This document shows, in pieces, positions 36,076 to 49,800 of a DNA stretch of 64,000 nucleotides. Positions within the stretch are counted from its first letter, which is position 1. Every line of letters begins with the position of its first letter. The stretch covers positions 12,321,501-12,385,500 of the forward strand of contig JAWQUS010000008.1 of the NCBI GenBank assembly GCA_036365455.1, read 5' to 3'. The notes under the pieces were generated by a model, which saw only the letters and a program-made list of their open reading frames with translations, did not search any database and was not told the DNA's origin. A program made the translations under genes and the position numbers. Origin of the DNA: Macrosoma leucophasiata. Its lineage: Eukaryota > Arthropoda > Insecta > Lepidoptera > Hedylidae.

Positions 36076-36147
36076 ATGTTCGTGTGTGGAATAAAACCGG
36101 GTTCAAGTGAAGAGGAAGAAGAGGAAGATGTTAATGATATACTTCAG
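36076..36147 (+). CDS. DNAH5: Dynein heavy chain exon 1, candidate start exon
   Basis: ATG at 36076 with an in-frame TAA just before it (36070-36072) begins a 24-codon acidic peptide ([16 protein letters not shown]) ending in phase 0. The donor GTTCTA is weak. The true start could instead be an upstream exon (14685, 21458) or the in-frame ATG at 36409 in exon 2. Confidence 0.45.
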
Positions 36148-39100
36148 GTTCTATTTTGTGGAATATTGTTAGTTTTAATTATTAGTGAAGTATAAAAAAT
36201 AATTTATACAACTCTATAATGTTTTTAACATCGTTACACACATTATATAAAAATATAGTAAATAACCCAGGGTCGTATCGTGACTTAATGAAAAATAATG
36301 TATTTTGACACAGAAGGTAATTGAAAGGGATAATCATTAAGCATTTAATTTTATTCTTTTTATCAGAAAAGGCGAGAAGAATGCGAGCGCAAAGCAAGAA
36401 GGGGGGAGATGGACCCGCGGCTGGAGTTCACCTTCCAGTTGCTCATAGATGGTACAGGTCTGCCGCGCCATGCCATTATGGACCATGTGTTCGAAGGCAA
36501 CATGGTAATCAAAAACTTCATTACGATATGGGCTGTGTTGTGTAATTGCTTTCAAACATTTAATACACTCTTCTATTACAGCTTGATGATATCAATCAGC
36601 TATTTTTACCCCACATGCGGAACAAATTGCTGTGGTATTATCAAGATGTTGAAGAAGTAGAACAAAGACCGCCAGCAGAAGGTACCAAGCCAAGGCAGCA
36701 GGGTCAGGGTAAACAGCCGCCTCCACAAGTCACGCTGAAAAAGAAACTGTTTCTGTCCGACGGATGGGATGTCCGGTTCACTGGAATATGCATATACATG
36801 TTCAGGATCAACGTCAGTAAACAACTGCCTGAAGAAGGATTTCATAAAGATCTGTACGTAGTGAATCTCGTTAAGATAGTTAGCTTCTTGTTGGCAGATA
36901 TTAAACTTTATATGTTTGACAGTTTCTGCGGAATCCTGAATGCAGGTAAAGTTGGATTGGTGACAGCTGTGGAACGTGTTATGGAACATGTTTACATGAG
37001 TGCTCTGGCACATCCAAGTACCGACGGCGATGAAGACGAAACAAAATTTCCTATTGTTAAAAACCAGCTTTTACCAGGACTAAGGTCATTCTGTAGTGCT
37101 TTGAAAGGTAACTTGTAGTTTAAGCTTTCTAAAGTAAGAATCAGTTTTTATGATTACCTATTATAAACATTTCTTAAACGTGGAAATGTTAAAAAACTGT
37201 TTACTATTTCACAGTGTGCGAGGATGTGTGTAATCAAACGAATCTATTCGAAGACGGCCAGTGTCATATGGCCGAAATACAAGATCACAACGAATTGAAA
37301 GAAATGACGAAAAACCCTAATACAATTACCATTCTGGAAGAACGAGTTAACGAGTGGGTCAAAAAAGTGATGGAGGTATTTATATGCTACAATTTTAATA
37401 TCTACGTACCTGTTGAAGTACAAACCTTGCATTATTATATAAAATCTGCTACGACGTAAAAAAAGTATATATCAATGTGTAGGTAAACATTTTTACACGT
37501 ACCTACTTTAATTTCTAGAAGTGATAGGAAGTGGCGATTCTAAAATTACCACATGAATCAGATATTTTAAGCCAGGTAAAACTTGATCTACAGACTTGAC
37601 CTAAAAGTGCATACATAGTACATAGTTACCATAATGTTAGAACTTTTCGCTATCTTCTTAGTTCTAAATCAGGAATGTTTTTACAGATATTAAGTGAAAG
37701 TGAACAATTACGTCGTGAAGTGGACTCGAGCGGTCCACAAGACGAATTGGAATATTGGAAGAAGAGGGGTGCTCAGTTCTCTCAACTTGCGTCCTATTTA
37801 CAGGTCAGTTCTATTCTATAGTCTCTATATTTTGTCTTGAACAGGAAACTAAAACGTGTAGGTATTAGGATAATTTATACAATTACTAACCAGTACACTT
37901 CAGGCATCATCCGCGTGAACTGTTTCCGGATTTTGGAAATCCTGTTAAAATTCTAATATATGATTTTCATTTTATTTGCTTTAATTGACTAGTGGCATCA
38001 CGGATCAGGTATAAGTGCTCATTTTTTGGATGTTTCCCTGTTCCACTCTCGATGTTTGGTAGTGCCCGGACTTCTCAAGAGACTGCTACATATTACATGG
38101 GTCGAAACGAACTGGCGAATCATGGTTATTTCAATGTATTAATTTAGCCTTCACCTACCCCTTCGCTGAATACAAGCGCGATGTTAAGTATTTTTTTATT
38201 TCGACAGGATAATGAGGTTCAACTGACACTCACCTGCCTCCAACTGGCCAATTCTAAGGTGATAAAACTCTGGAGAGACACCGATCACAAAATAACGTTC
38301 TGCTATAACGAGGCAAAAGACAACGCCAAATTTATTCAAGCCATGGAGAAATGTTGCCATTCGTTATATTTAGACGATCCTGTCAAGATCAAGGACTCCC
38401 TGTTGAGCTTGTTGCAAACAGTGAGATTAATTCACAGTGTCTCTCAGTTTTATAATACCTCAGAGAGAATATCTTCTTTGATGGTTAAGGTAAGGAAATT
38501 TATATTGATAAATAAACTAAAAATATTTTAGATGGACAATATCTTAATTCAACTTTTTATTCCTCGTCAATAGTAATTTATTCACGTATTTGTTTCTCAA
38601 ACAGATAACTAATCAAATGATTGAGACTTGTAAGCAGTACATAACTTGTCGCTTCAAGGAAACAATTTGGTCTCAAGAACGGGACTTGGTCCGTGAAAAA
38701 CTTATCCATTGTATAAATTTAAACAAAACTTACCGTGAAACATACCTTTTTGTTAAAAATCAACCATTCCTGCCGAATACAGAACAATTTAGTTTTTCTG
38801 AGAACTACGTATTCGGTAAATTCGACACATTTTGCAAGAGGCTAAATAAAATCATTGCGATTTTTGATTTGATGGATGATTATAATCACTTATTTGCAAA
38901 GAGAATGGAAGGATTGCTGTTGGGTGAAGGTAAGCAAGAATTACCTACATCATTTGAATCTCAAAACAAATGTCGACATAAAGAATAGAAGCAATAAAAT
39001 CTTATGTGTTTCATATAAGGTATTACGCAAAATACAGGACCTACAAAAATTATAAGTGCATACACTTTACAATTAAATTTAGATTTTCAGTAAGCAGTGG

Positions 39101-40737
39101 CGGTTGTTGTACGAGTTTGCGCAAAACTTGTAGTCACACACGTTAAGATATGTTTGCGCAAACCTAACTAAAAACCATGCCTAACATTAGAGTTTAAGCA
39201 AATTACTTACCTAGTTGATTTTAGAATAATCTATCACGAGCATTGTGATATTGCGAAATTAGTTTATGACATTTACGTTATGTATCACAAATTGAAAAAG
39301 ATAATGCTTTTTTTCACTATAAATTTCTCTATATTTATTACTTCTTACCTTATAGATCTGGAAGAGGCTATGCATACTTTTGATGATGCTAAGAAAGCAG
39401 TCACTACTTGCCAATACGATTACCTTGATTACCGCAATAGTGAATTTGACAAAGATCACAAAGCTTTTGAGCAAAAAACTAACGCTCTTCGGGAATCTAT
39501 CGGCAACACCATAGAAGCCAATTTTTCAAGTGTATGGGAGACACCTCAAGGCATAAAATTTCTTACAAGATTCGAAACCGTAAGATTTTTTGAGTTAATA
39601 TTTGATTGTCTAGTTGTCTACAAAATTCGCATCAGTAATACTTAATTCTTGAAATAGTTAAGATAATATTAGCATGTTAAAATATTTATTTCACTGAATA
39701 AGCTAAATAGTGAATACTCATTCTTGAAGAACTTTGTTTCTACATAAAGATTTTACGGTTTGCAGGTTAGTAAGAAAATACAAATAACGAAACTAAATGA
39801 AAAATACGATCGTGTACTAAAATATTCAGAGAAGGAAGTTGATAAAATAATGAGAATGTTCAAGAGGCAGAAAGACGATCCACCACTGCCGAGAAACTAT
39901 TCGCCCGTTGCAGGTAGATTATCGATTTTGTGTATCTAATATTAAAAAAAACACGCTGGAATACCAACTCGCACTTAACTGTGCGAGTTGGTATTCCAGT
40001 CTTCTAGATTTTGGTATTTAACTGGGCTTGCATTCTTGCATGCCCAGGATGTAATGCGCAAATGTGTGAGAGTTGTAATATTCTTTTATCCCAATGTGTA
40101 TTTCGAAGCGCGCATGGCCCGGCGGCTGGTGTAGATCGTAAACGATCTACTCGGTTAAGCACTACGGGCGCGGTCGGGGAGTGTGATGGGTGACCGCTAC
40201 TGGCAAATTAAATGCGCGTTTCCGTGCTTCGGAGGGCACGTTAAGCCGTCGGACCCGGTTGCTATCGATAGATAGCAGTCGTTAAACCTTGTCGGAGGCC
40301 TTATGGGCGGTTTGGAAACATCCGACAGCGGGTTGGCCACTAACCCCAACACCTCCACCAATCCGCATTGGAGCAACGTGGTGGAGTAAGCTCCAGGTAT
40401 CAGCACAAAAAAAAAAAAAACAAAGGGGAGAGACTCGTGCCCAGCAGTGGGACGTATAATGGGTTGCCATTATTATATTATTATATGTATTACAGGTCGT
40501 ATTAAATGGTCCCGATGTCTGATGCATAATATGACAGAGACAGTGGAGAGTGTATCAGCTCACCCGGTGCTGCGAGCTCTGCCGGCATCCGCCGATATGA
40601 TGCGCAAGTACTCCACCACGCGCACTCTCATCAACAACTACGAAGAGACCATGCGGGCCGTATGGATGAACCAAAATGTAAGGTTTTCATTCATGCAACT
40701 TGTGTTTCATTCTATATGTTTAATATTTTCATTAGTA

Positions 40738-40802
<65 letters not shown>

Positions 40803-43800
40803 GAGAATTGTCAAACTCGTTTCTATTGGGTGATTGTTTTTATCGTATCTTGCCAAAGCAGGTATGTACGACTCTTATTAAAATATATATAATAATATGT
40901 ATGTTAGTTTATAAGGTATATATTTATATGGACCTATTGCTTAATATAAATTCAATTTTGTTGCCTGAAATATATGGATAAACAAATAAAAAATCACTGA
41001 TACAAAGTATGACCATTTTATATTTCAGCTTTGGGACGTGGATGACAGCCTCAATAACACACTTTTAAAAATAGATGATCATGGTCGCATAGCTGTTAAC
41101 CTCGATCATACCATCAGATTGCTGATCCGGGAATCCGACTGTCTTGTAAAAATGGGATTAGAACTTCCCATTGTGTGTCATTCCTTGTACTCAAAAAAGA
41201 CCTATTTTACGCTTGTCAACGATTCCCTTCAGGTAAATGATATTATTTATTATTTCTTTTCAAGTTTCGACCGTTTGATTCAAAGGTCGCGGGTTCTACA
41301 GATCTACAGATATTTGTTTCGGGTCTGGGCATTGATATACTATATCAATGGGTCTGGGTGTTTGTGTAGGTATGTGTTTTATATATTATAATATTATGTA
41401 CAACGGCATCCACGACACAGGTTTTATCTAGTGTGGGACTGTGAGTGTAAGCGTATTTAATTTTAATTGTTGTATTATTCACGTTAAATATCGTCTCACG
41501 ATTACCTACATCCGCATCAATTTCTACTTTTGAATTAATTTTGGAATTTCTCTCAATATTTTAGCAAAAACAACGAGACTGGGTAAAGCTCACACGTACA
41601 CGTATAGTTAGGGAGACACGCAACGTTAACTGCCCTAGGTTTATAAAACGCCAAAAATAGGCACCCGACATATGACAATTTTCAGTGCGTGGGGCACGGC
41701 AAATTTTACATATTTTTTCCTGTGCATAATATTTATGGTAATTGTATTAGTGGCTGTCAAAGAAAGGTCTCATAGCTTGTAACAGTGCATGTTTCTTACT
41801 TAGAAGTTGTGGCGATCACAGGACGAGTCAGTCATATCGTCAGTCCATGTTTTTTTATGTGTTTCTATATGTATTTTAATAATAAAATTTATAATAAATC
41901 TCACATTAATACTGCGATGCATAATTATAATAGTAGGTAATCCTTTAACTTTACATAGACATAAAAATATATTTTTATTCGGTACCTATAACATTTCATT
42001 ATTGTTTTTTTATCACAAGCCTGAAATATTTTACTATAGAAATAGATGGTACTGATCACTTATTTATTTTCTGCACACAATGCCGCACAAGCATATCATA
42101 AAGCTATAAATTTTCAGCTCCTTTCTTCAATGCGATGTTTTAAAAACTTAAGCGTAACCAATTTTACAGTTTCTACTTGAAGATTACTTGGCAACGGTAC
42201 GCCGAGTAAAATTGGAAGTACGTCCATTGTTTTTGCCGCAAGTCGTCCGTTTGTCTTCGCTTCTGCTCCCCGGCCTTCGCTCTGTGAGCTGGACCAGCGA
42301 AGATTGGCAGGATTTTATCGATCGTGCCAATGCTGCAATAAAAAGCTTCGATGTATTGGTCACTAGGGTTCACGATATTTATACCAACAGGATTATTTAC
42401 GTCTTGACTGGTATGCAAGATATATCCCTCTTCAATTTGCCAGGTAATGGTGTCCTTAAACTAATTGAGAGCAGAATTACTTTGCATGTGATTTTAATCT
42501 GTAGTAATACTGCAGACACTTAAAGAGTTAAAACAGTTTTTGTAACATTTTTGATATTTCAAACAAGTTACTTACCTTAAATATTGCAATGCACCTTATT
42601 TATTTAGGTACTTAATATTAGTACAACATAATTATTACGTATTTTACTTACCTTACCTAGATACTATTACCTAATAATGCCTTTGGCAAAAACTTTTCAG
42701 AAGAAACACCGTGGTCTGTAGAAGAATTTATCGAGCATGTGGAGAGTAGTAGTCGGTAAGTTCTTTAATTTGTATGTAAGTATATAAGTTACTTACATCA
42801 TCATCTTCGAATATATTGACGAATAACTAAAATTCTTTAAAATTTATAACATGTTTTACTCACAGTACTGCTTGCGTGGAATTAAATCGGAAGAGCCTTA
42901 TGGTAGAAGAGGCCGTAGAAGAGGTTTTAGATCTGATAAAAAAAGGAGCACAACAGATCAAACCAACAGAGATCAACCCAGACTTCGAGTTCCTTATTGC
43001 CGAAGGTAAATTGAATAACAGTTTTAACACAATTCTTTAAGTTTATGGAAATACAGTAGATGCAAGCAAACAATACAAGTTGACTGATTCTACTGATGGT
43101 AGAATTATACTTGGTATAGTTATACTTAAAATGGACTGTTAACGAGTAGTAAGATTTATAGGATCCTTCGCCAGCGTTGTTAACATACATCCAACATTTT
43201 TGTTAAATACAAACTTACAACAGAGTTGAAGTTATAACATGTTCTTCTACATTATTTGTGAACTAGACGAAACACAATCGGGCAGTGGAGCGGCATCTAC
43301 GATGAATGAGTCGACGACAAGTGGTCAGCAAGACTGGTCGGCAGTGTGGGAGTGCTTCGAGAGTCCGCACAGGCTCCTCTCCATGCCTGCCGGAGGACTA
43401 TCCAAAAGCATGCAGGTATTATCAAAATATCATTTTATTCAATTGAATAATAAAATGATATTTTGATCATCTCAGCATCAAACTTTTAAGACTAAATAAT
43501 CTAAAGTGATTTTTTTACTTGCCAAGACAAATTTCACTCTAGAAAGGTTTTTTTATTTGTATGGACTTATGTAGGCGGCACGTCACGAGACAGCACTAGT
43601 CTCACCGGGCAATCGGTGAGCGCAGAGGGCGCTTTGAGTCTTAATAAAATTTAGCGCAACTGTCTAACTCTCAACTGGGAAACTCTTGTGGGTCCAAACC
43701 TCAGCTAAGGGCGTTGCGGGGGACGTAAGGCGTATGCAATTAGGAGCGATAGTCTAGACAAGTGAGACAAATCAACTTTACCAAACTATTATTACGTAAA

Positions 43801-46800
43801 AAAATTTTGATCGACAAGAGACAAACGCCGAAGAAGAAAGTAAAAGCTAATTAGTGGTTAAAATATTAAGCAACATTACCTATTTATGAAACTTTTAAGA
43901 AAGGTCGTGATCAGTCAATACATTTTCTAATGTTTTTTTCTAATGGGCAGACGTAATATAATTTGAAAATAAATATATAGGTATCTAAAATAGATATCTT
44001 TATACATTTTTTTTTATTTATTTAACACATAAAAATAACATGATATACAGTTCTTTTTATCAATACATTACTTTAAACCACTGAGGTTTATCTCTAATGC
44101 AAATGCACATCTACGTCAAACAATTAAAAACAACAGGTACTATAACTACATAATAATATACCTATGAGTATACATTTTTTTTTAAACTTACTTAAGTATA
44201 CATCAAAATCTACCTACCTATAAGTTAAATGGGATTGAACAAACAAATACTTTCAAATTAGATCACTTATATTATCCAGAAAATAACGTTTTAATATAAA
44301 TTTTATGTTTTTAATACTAAGTTTTGTTTTTATATCTAAGGGTAATTTGTTAATTAATCGCGGTATTATATGTTGTGTCGTTTGCTCGCCGTACGCATTG
44401 TTCGCACGGCCGGTGCACAACCGGTTTTGAGCGACTACCCGTGTATATTAAACAGCTTGTTCACTTTTACTGTTCCATCTATCATTAAAATAATTAAGTT
44501 TAAGTAAAATGTAATTTAATTGTACATGTATTGGTAAAATTTTACAATGTTTAAATCTTTCTAATTCGTTATCTTTATATTTTTGTTTAATGTTTGTGGA
44601 TATTATCGATTTTAGAATTTTTAATTGTAATTTATAAATAAAATTCAGATGAGTTTTATACGTTCGACCATAACTAGAGAGACCATATTGAATACGTGAT
44701 TCTGCTAGTGAGTTATATAACATTAATTTAATTTAGAAGGGAATACGGCGATTTAAAATTTTTATAATGGCAAGAAATTGCCTTAATTTTTTACAAACGT
44801 GATCAATGTGATATTTCCAGTTGAATTAGTCATCTATTATAAGTCCGAGATATGTATGCGAGTTTTTAAGTTGAATGGCGGGACAGGTACACGTACTACT
44901 ATTATATGCATTGTGAAGACATCGATGCACATGAGCTATTATTTTGTTGGCAAGTGAGGGACTTTTTAGAAATGGTGATTTAATGTGTAAAAATACGGTT
45001 TTATTTGCATTCAATTCAAGACCCGCATCGTGACACCATTTAGAGAGTATGTTAAAGTCTGATTGCGGTAGCGTATAGGCTTTACTAAGATCTTTGTTAC
45101 TGACTACCACACACGTATCGTCCGCGAATTGATAGCAGGTTCCAAACTAAAAAAAAAAAATTGAACTTGTAACAAAATCTCTTTGGCTGTAGTATTTCTA
45201 TCTGGCTGGTTTTGGTATCATTGAAAGTTTAAATTTTAAAGAACATAATTCCAAATTCAAATTAGGCAAATGTGTGATTTTCATTTGTTTTTCGTACTGT
45301 CAAGATGAGTGAATCTAATGAAGGAATTCGATAAATTTTAAAATTTTACTACAAAAAAGGCAACGCAAGCCGCGAAAAAAATTTGCGATGTTTATGGACC
45401 TAGTGCAGTGTCTGTGAGAGTAGCACAAATTTGGTTTAAGCGTTTTCAATCCGGAAATTTTGATGTCAAAGATGCACCTCGCTCTGGTCGCCCTATTACG
45501 GATAAAATGGATGCCATTTTTGAAAAAGTGGCGCAAGATCGACATATCAGTAGTTACGACGTAGCTGAAGAACTGAGAATTGATCACAAAACAGTTTTGG
45601 CGCATTTGAAAAAAGCTGGGTACAAAAAAAAGCTCGATATTTGGGTACCTCACGAGCTCACTGAAAGAAACCTAATGAACCGTGTACTCATTTGTGATTC
45701 TTTATATATTTTGTTGGCAATTTTCACAACTCCACTCTATGCCGCTCGCGTTTCGCAGGGAATTTAGCTGCTTATTCGATAGTTTAGTACATTCCGGATC
45801 GGCATGCACCACTATATTACAACGACTACATTCTAAACCTGGCGATTTCTTAGTAATATTTTTTTTGCACACAGAATACTTTTTGAGAACCATATTAAAA
45901 TAGTAGGTAGGATCTCAATTTCTTTATACAAAATACACAACCGTGCGCACCGAGTGTTTGACGTAGAGTTTGATTTAAATATTGGTGTCTTATCATAATT
46001 ATATTTCTAGGAAATGGTGAAGAACGCTGTGAGTGAAATGAGACGGTACTACAGCCGCAAGGTAGTTGATGTACTAATCAAAGTAACTAGACGAGCTCTG
46101 GACCTAATCATCAAACAGTTTTCTCCAGACCCTGACGCTTCAGGTTAGTGGGGACAATTTGTGTAAGAAGTCACTACTTTAGTCAATCTATAACATTATA
46201 GTCTAAATAAATCGATATTGTAAGAATAGACATACCTACCATTATCATTTAAATAGAATTAAATTAAACAAACATTAAATACAACTTATGTGATGTGGAT
46301 GCGATCTTGTAATGGAATTCGTAAAAACTTTTAGTCATAAGTGTAAATACTGAATTCAAAATAACTAAAAAAACTTTGCACAACTTAGACAAACATTTGT
46401 CAAGTTATTGCCAACTCATTGCAGAATTGATAATCGTTTGTAAACCATTCTTATAATAGTGATAATAACTAAAGCAGTTCCAGAAAATTACATTTTGGTT
46501 TCCAGTTCGACTCGCGTTATTAACCGACTTCGAAAAAAAGAGGAGGTTATCAACTCGTCGGAATCTTTTGTTTTTAATTTAAACTACCATTACATTTTTA
46601 TTTTTGTAACCAAGGTAACCAGAAGCGACCAATATTTCTCCTGAATGCTACCCTGATGATCCCAAATGTATTGGTGAAACCGACTCTAGAAGAAATACAA
46701 GAGGTTCTAGTGTTGGCTGGCAAACATATCTCGGGACTCTCGAAAGGAGTGGCTCAGTGGACCGGGGGAAAAACATCCAAGGTAATGTTACCTACATGAC

Positions 46801-49800
46801 AGTTTTGTATGGAAATGTATTTATTTTAAAATGTAAAAAGTTTGTTTCCAATCATGACGTTCAAAACACAATAAAAGTTTTGTCGTTAGGTTAGTAAATA
46901 TGCTAAACTTTTACTTAATATTACGTATTATTTTTGATAGGTATCTAAGAGCCATTGGAGACCAACTGTTTACCAACAAATAAGTATGCTTATTTCGCGA
47001 GGCGGTTTAATTGTAAATATTAAAATTTCAATACTTTTGCATCTATCTGCTTTGAAATATCTTCAAGAGCTAATTTGGGTGTTTTTGATAAGTCATGAGA
47101 AGTTATGTATTACCATACCTACATAAAGTCGTAAACATCGAAATAAAATAATTATGTATTCGGTGATGGGTTGTAACAATAGTTTATTATAAACAAAGAT
47201 TGTGTGCCCGCCCGCTACTTTATTCCAATAGAAAAAGATAAACTTATGTAACACTGTAAATGATAACTTAAAATTGTTTTTGTCTCTTCCAATTTCCAAC
47301 GTGTTGTCAATTGTTGTGGTCGTCCAATATATTGCACTCGACACCTTTGTGAATTTGACGGTGATTTCGTCCGCAAATTTATGCGTGTTGTCCTCTGCTT
47401 TTTTATAACACTATATTTTGCCGAACACCCAATGTTGCTTGTATTTTTTATCTTTCTTTACCAATTGTACATACCACTCTCCGTCTGATATCTTTCTTTA
47501 CATTATTTACTTTTTATTTGCGACGCCTCCTCTCCTCCTGTCCTTAACCCTCTAGGTGAGCTGGAAGAAGCTCGTAGGTCCTCAGGCAAATCAGCTGTTA
47601 GAAATAGTCACCAAGCTTGACGAACAGGTACAAGGTTCTGTTACACCCATGAATATGAATCCAAAATCGATGAAGATGCTGGAAACAGCTAAGGTGAGGA
47701 AGAAAAAATATTACCGGTTGGAATCAGAAGAAAAGCCGGTGTTTCCAATGCAACCGAAAAATTTTTACAGTCACATAATGGAAAACAAAGAGATTATAAA
47801 GACACTTACATTGTTATCGATTTGTACACAAAATATCAAAACGGTGAGTTATTTAGTTTAAATTACGAATTTGTTTGAGAGTGTATATGTTTGAGTGTGT
47901 ATATGTTTGTGTGTGTGTTAGTGATCCAGACATTTAACCTGATATGTTATTGTAGTAATTTAAACTCAGACTTAGGGTATTTAATTCAGAGTATTATTTC
48001 TTATTTATAAAACAGAAGTGGTCGAACTTTGTCCAATAGTTTTCGTAGTTTCAGTCTCCTTATTCTACAAGATTTAACCTGCTAACGATATGTAACAAAG
48101 AATAGGGATGTAACTAGATATGTACTTGCCTATACAAGAATAAAAAAGATGTCATAAGATGTGGACGCAATAATGGATTATTTGTATGTTCTTCTTTATT
48201 GGTTGTTATTCTGAATGTACCTATATGTATAATCTCTATTATTTCCTTAGTATTACGCCTCACTTTGATGATTCTTTTAATATTATGTTGGATATTAAAT
48301 GTTAAATAATGCATTTTCAGGAAGTTAATAATCTTGTTAAGCGTTGGCGTCCATATCACTATTTGTGGAAGTGCGAAAAAACCCTGCGACAATTATTGGC
48401 TTGGAATTTGAATGATTTCGAGGTAGCACTGAAGAGGCACAGTGAGCTTGAAGAAAAGCTTGCTGTTGAGCCTGATGTGTTGATTATAGGCAATTGTCTT
48501 GCGGTATCCACTGAGAAACTCAAACTTGGGCTTACAACTGAATTGCGAAGTAAGATAATTATTTGAATAGCTCTAAGTATTGCTTATAAAACAATACTTA
48601 GAGCTATTCAATTAATGTATAAAATCGTAGAGAGCTGTTAACTTACCTACTGTTTGTTAACTGCTCTGTTTAAACACGTAGATTTTAACTACGTGTTTAT
48701 ATGTATTATAATTTACAAATGCATTTATTTAATGACCCAGAATACTGAAACACATGAATGATTCTATTTTGTACTGTCCTGTAATTTCTGGCACAGAGGC
48801 ACAATATCTTAGGCGTCAAGACTATATTGAAATCTATGATTTCATGTAGATGTTCATAGGCATGTATTACTTATCATCTATGTAAACTGCATAATTGTTT
48901 ATCACATCATGACATAAAAAATGTGTCCTCTACCAAGGAGTAACAGCACATTCGCTAAAATTGTTTTAATTGAAAAAAAATTTGGACATGTTAAGATGGA
49001 ACTCACAGAATCAGTCAAGCCATGCGAAAGAAATATAAACGTGAGATGGACTATGTGTACGCTATCATGAATGATTTAGAACGGAAATTGGAAAGGCCTA
49101 TCAGAGATTTGGATGATGTCAGAACTGTGTTAGAAACACTCAAGAAGATACGGGAACAAGAAGTTGATATGGAATTGAAAATTGATCCTGTTGAGGTACT
49201 TATACCAATTTTTCAGATAATGTAAGAGTACGTAGTAGAGTAAGACTTAAGAATTATTGGTCAGGTATAGGTATTTATAAAATAACTAAAATATATCGAG
49301 AAAAGGTAGTATTAGTAGCGTAGAATACAAAGATTTTGATAGTTACTTCTCGAAGTATATATATGTATCTTCACGCCAGGTCCCTAACGGGGTAGGCAGA
49401 GAGTGTAGAGCGCCAGACATCCCGGTTCTGACAAACCTCGAAGTATCTTGCATATAATACGTGTTGTAAGGTATACTTATACACTTAGGTATTTTATTTT
49501 ACATAGGAAGCATTCAACATTATAACACGATACGAGTTGCCAGTAAGTAAAGAAGATATAGAGCAAGTGGACAACCTGCGCTACACGTGGCAACAGTTAC
49601 AAGCAACAGCTCTAGCATCTCATGTCCAGCTTCTTAAAATGCAGCCGCAGTTCGAAGACGATCTCAATACAAACTTAGATCGCTTTAGAGAGGATAACAC
49701 GGATTACTGCTATGAATACCGAAATGCAGGTCCCATGCAGCCAGGTTTAAGTCCCAGAGAGGCTTCCGACCGTTTGATCTTGTTTCAAGTAAGTATATTT

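Noticed and set aside
40150..40205. A 5S rRNA gene
   Set aside because: Only the internal control region resembles 5S; the flanks are SINE body and LINE-like tail.
40748..40807. A coding Glu-Arg repeat domain
   Set aside because: It is a GA microsatellite inside a dynein intron.
45702..45893. A host PHD-finger protein on the minus strand
   Set aside because: Such a finger opens ORF1 of lepidopteran LINEs, and a LINE reverse transcriptase on the same strand lies next to it.
49009..49195. Exon 20 starting at the cacag acceptor at 49008
   Set aside because: It breaks the reading frame; the AG at 48994-48995 keeps phase and restores the family spacing exactly.
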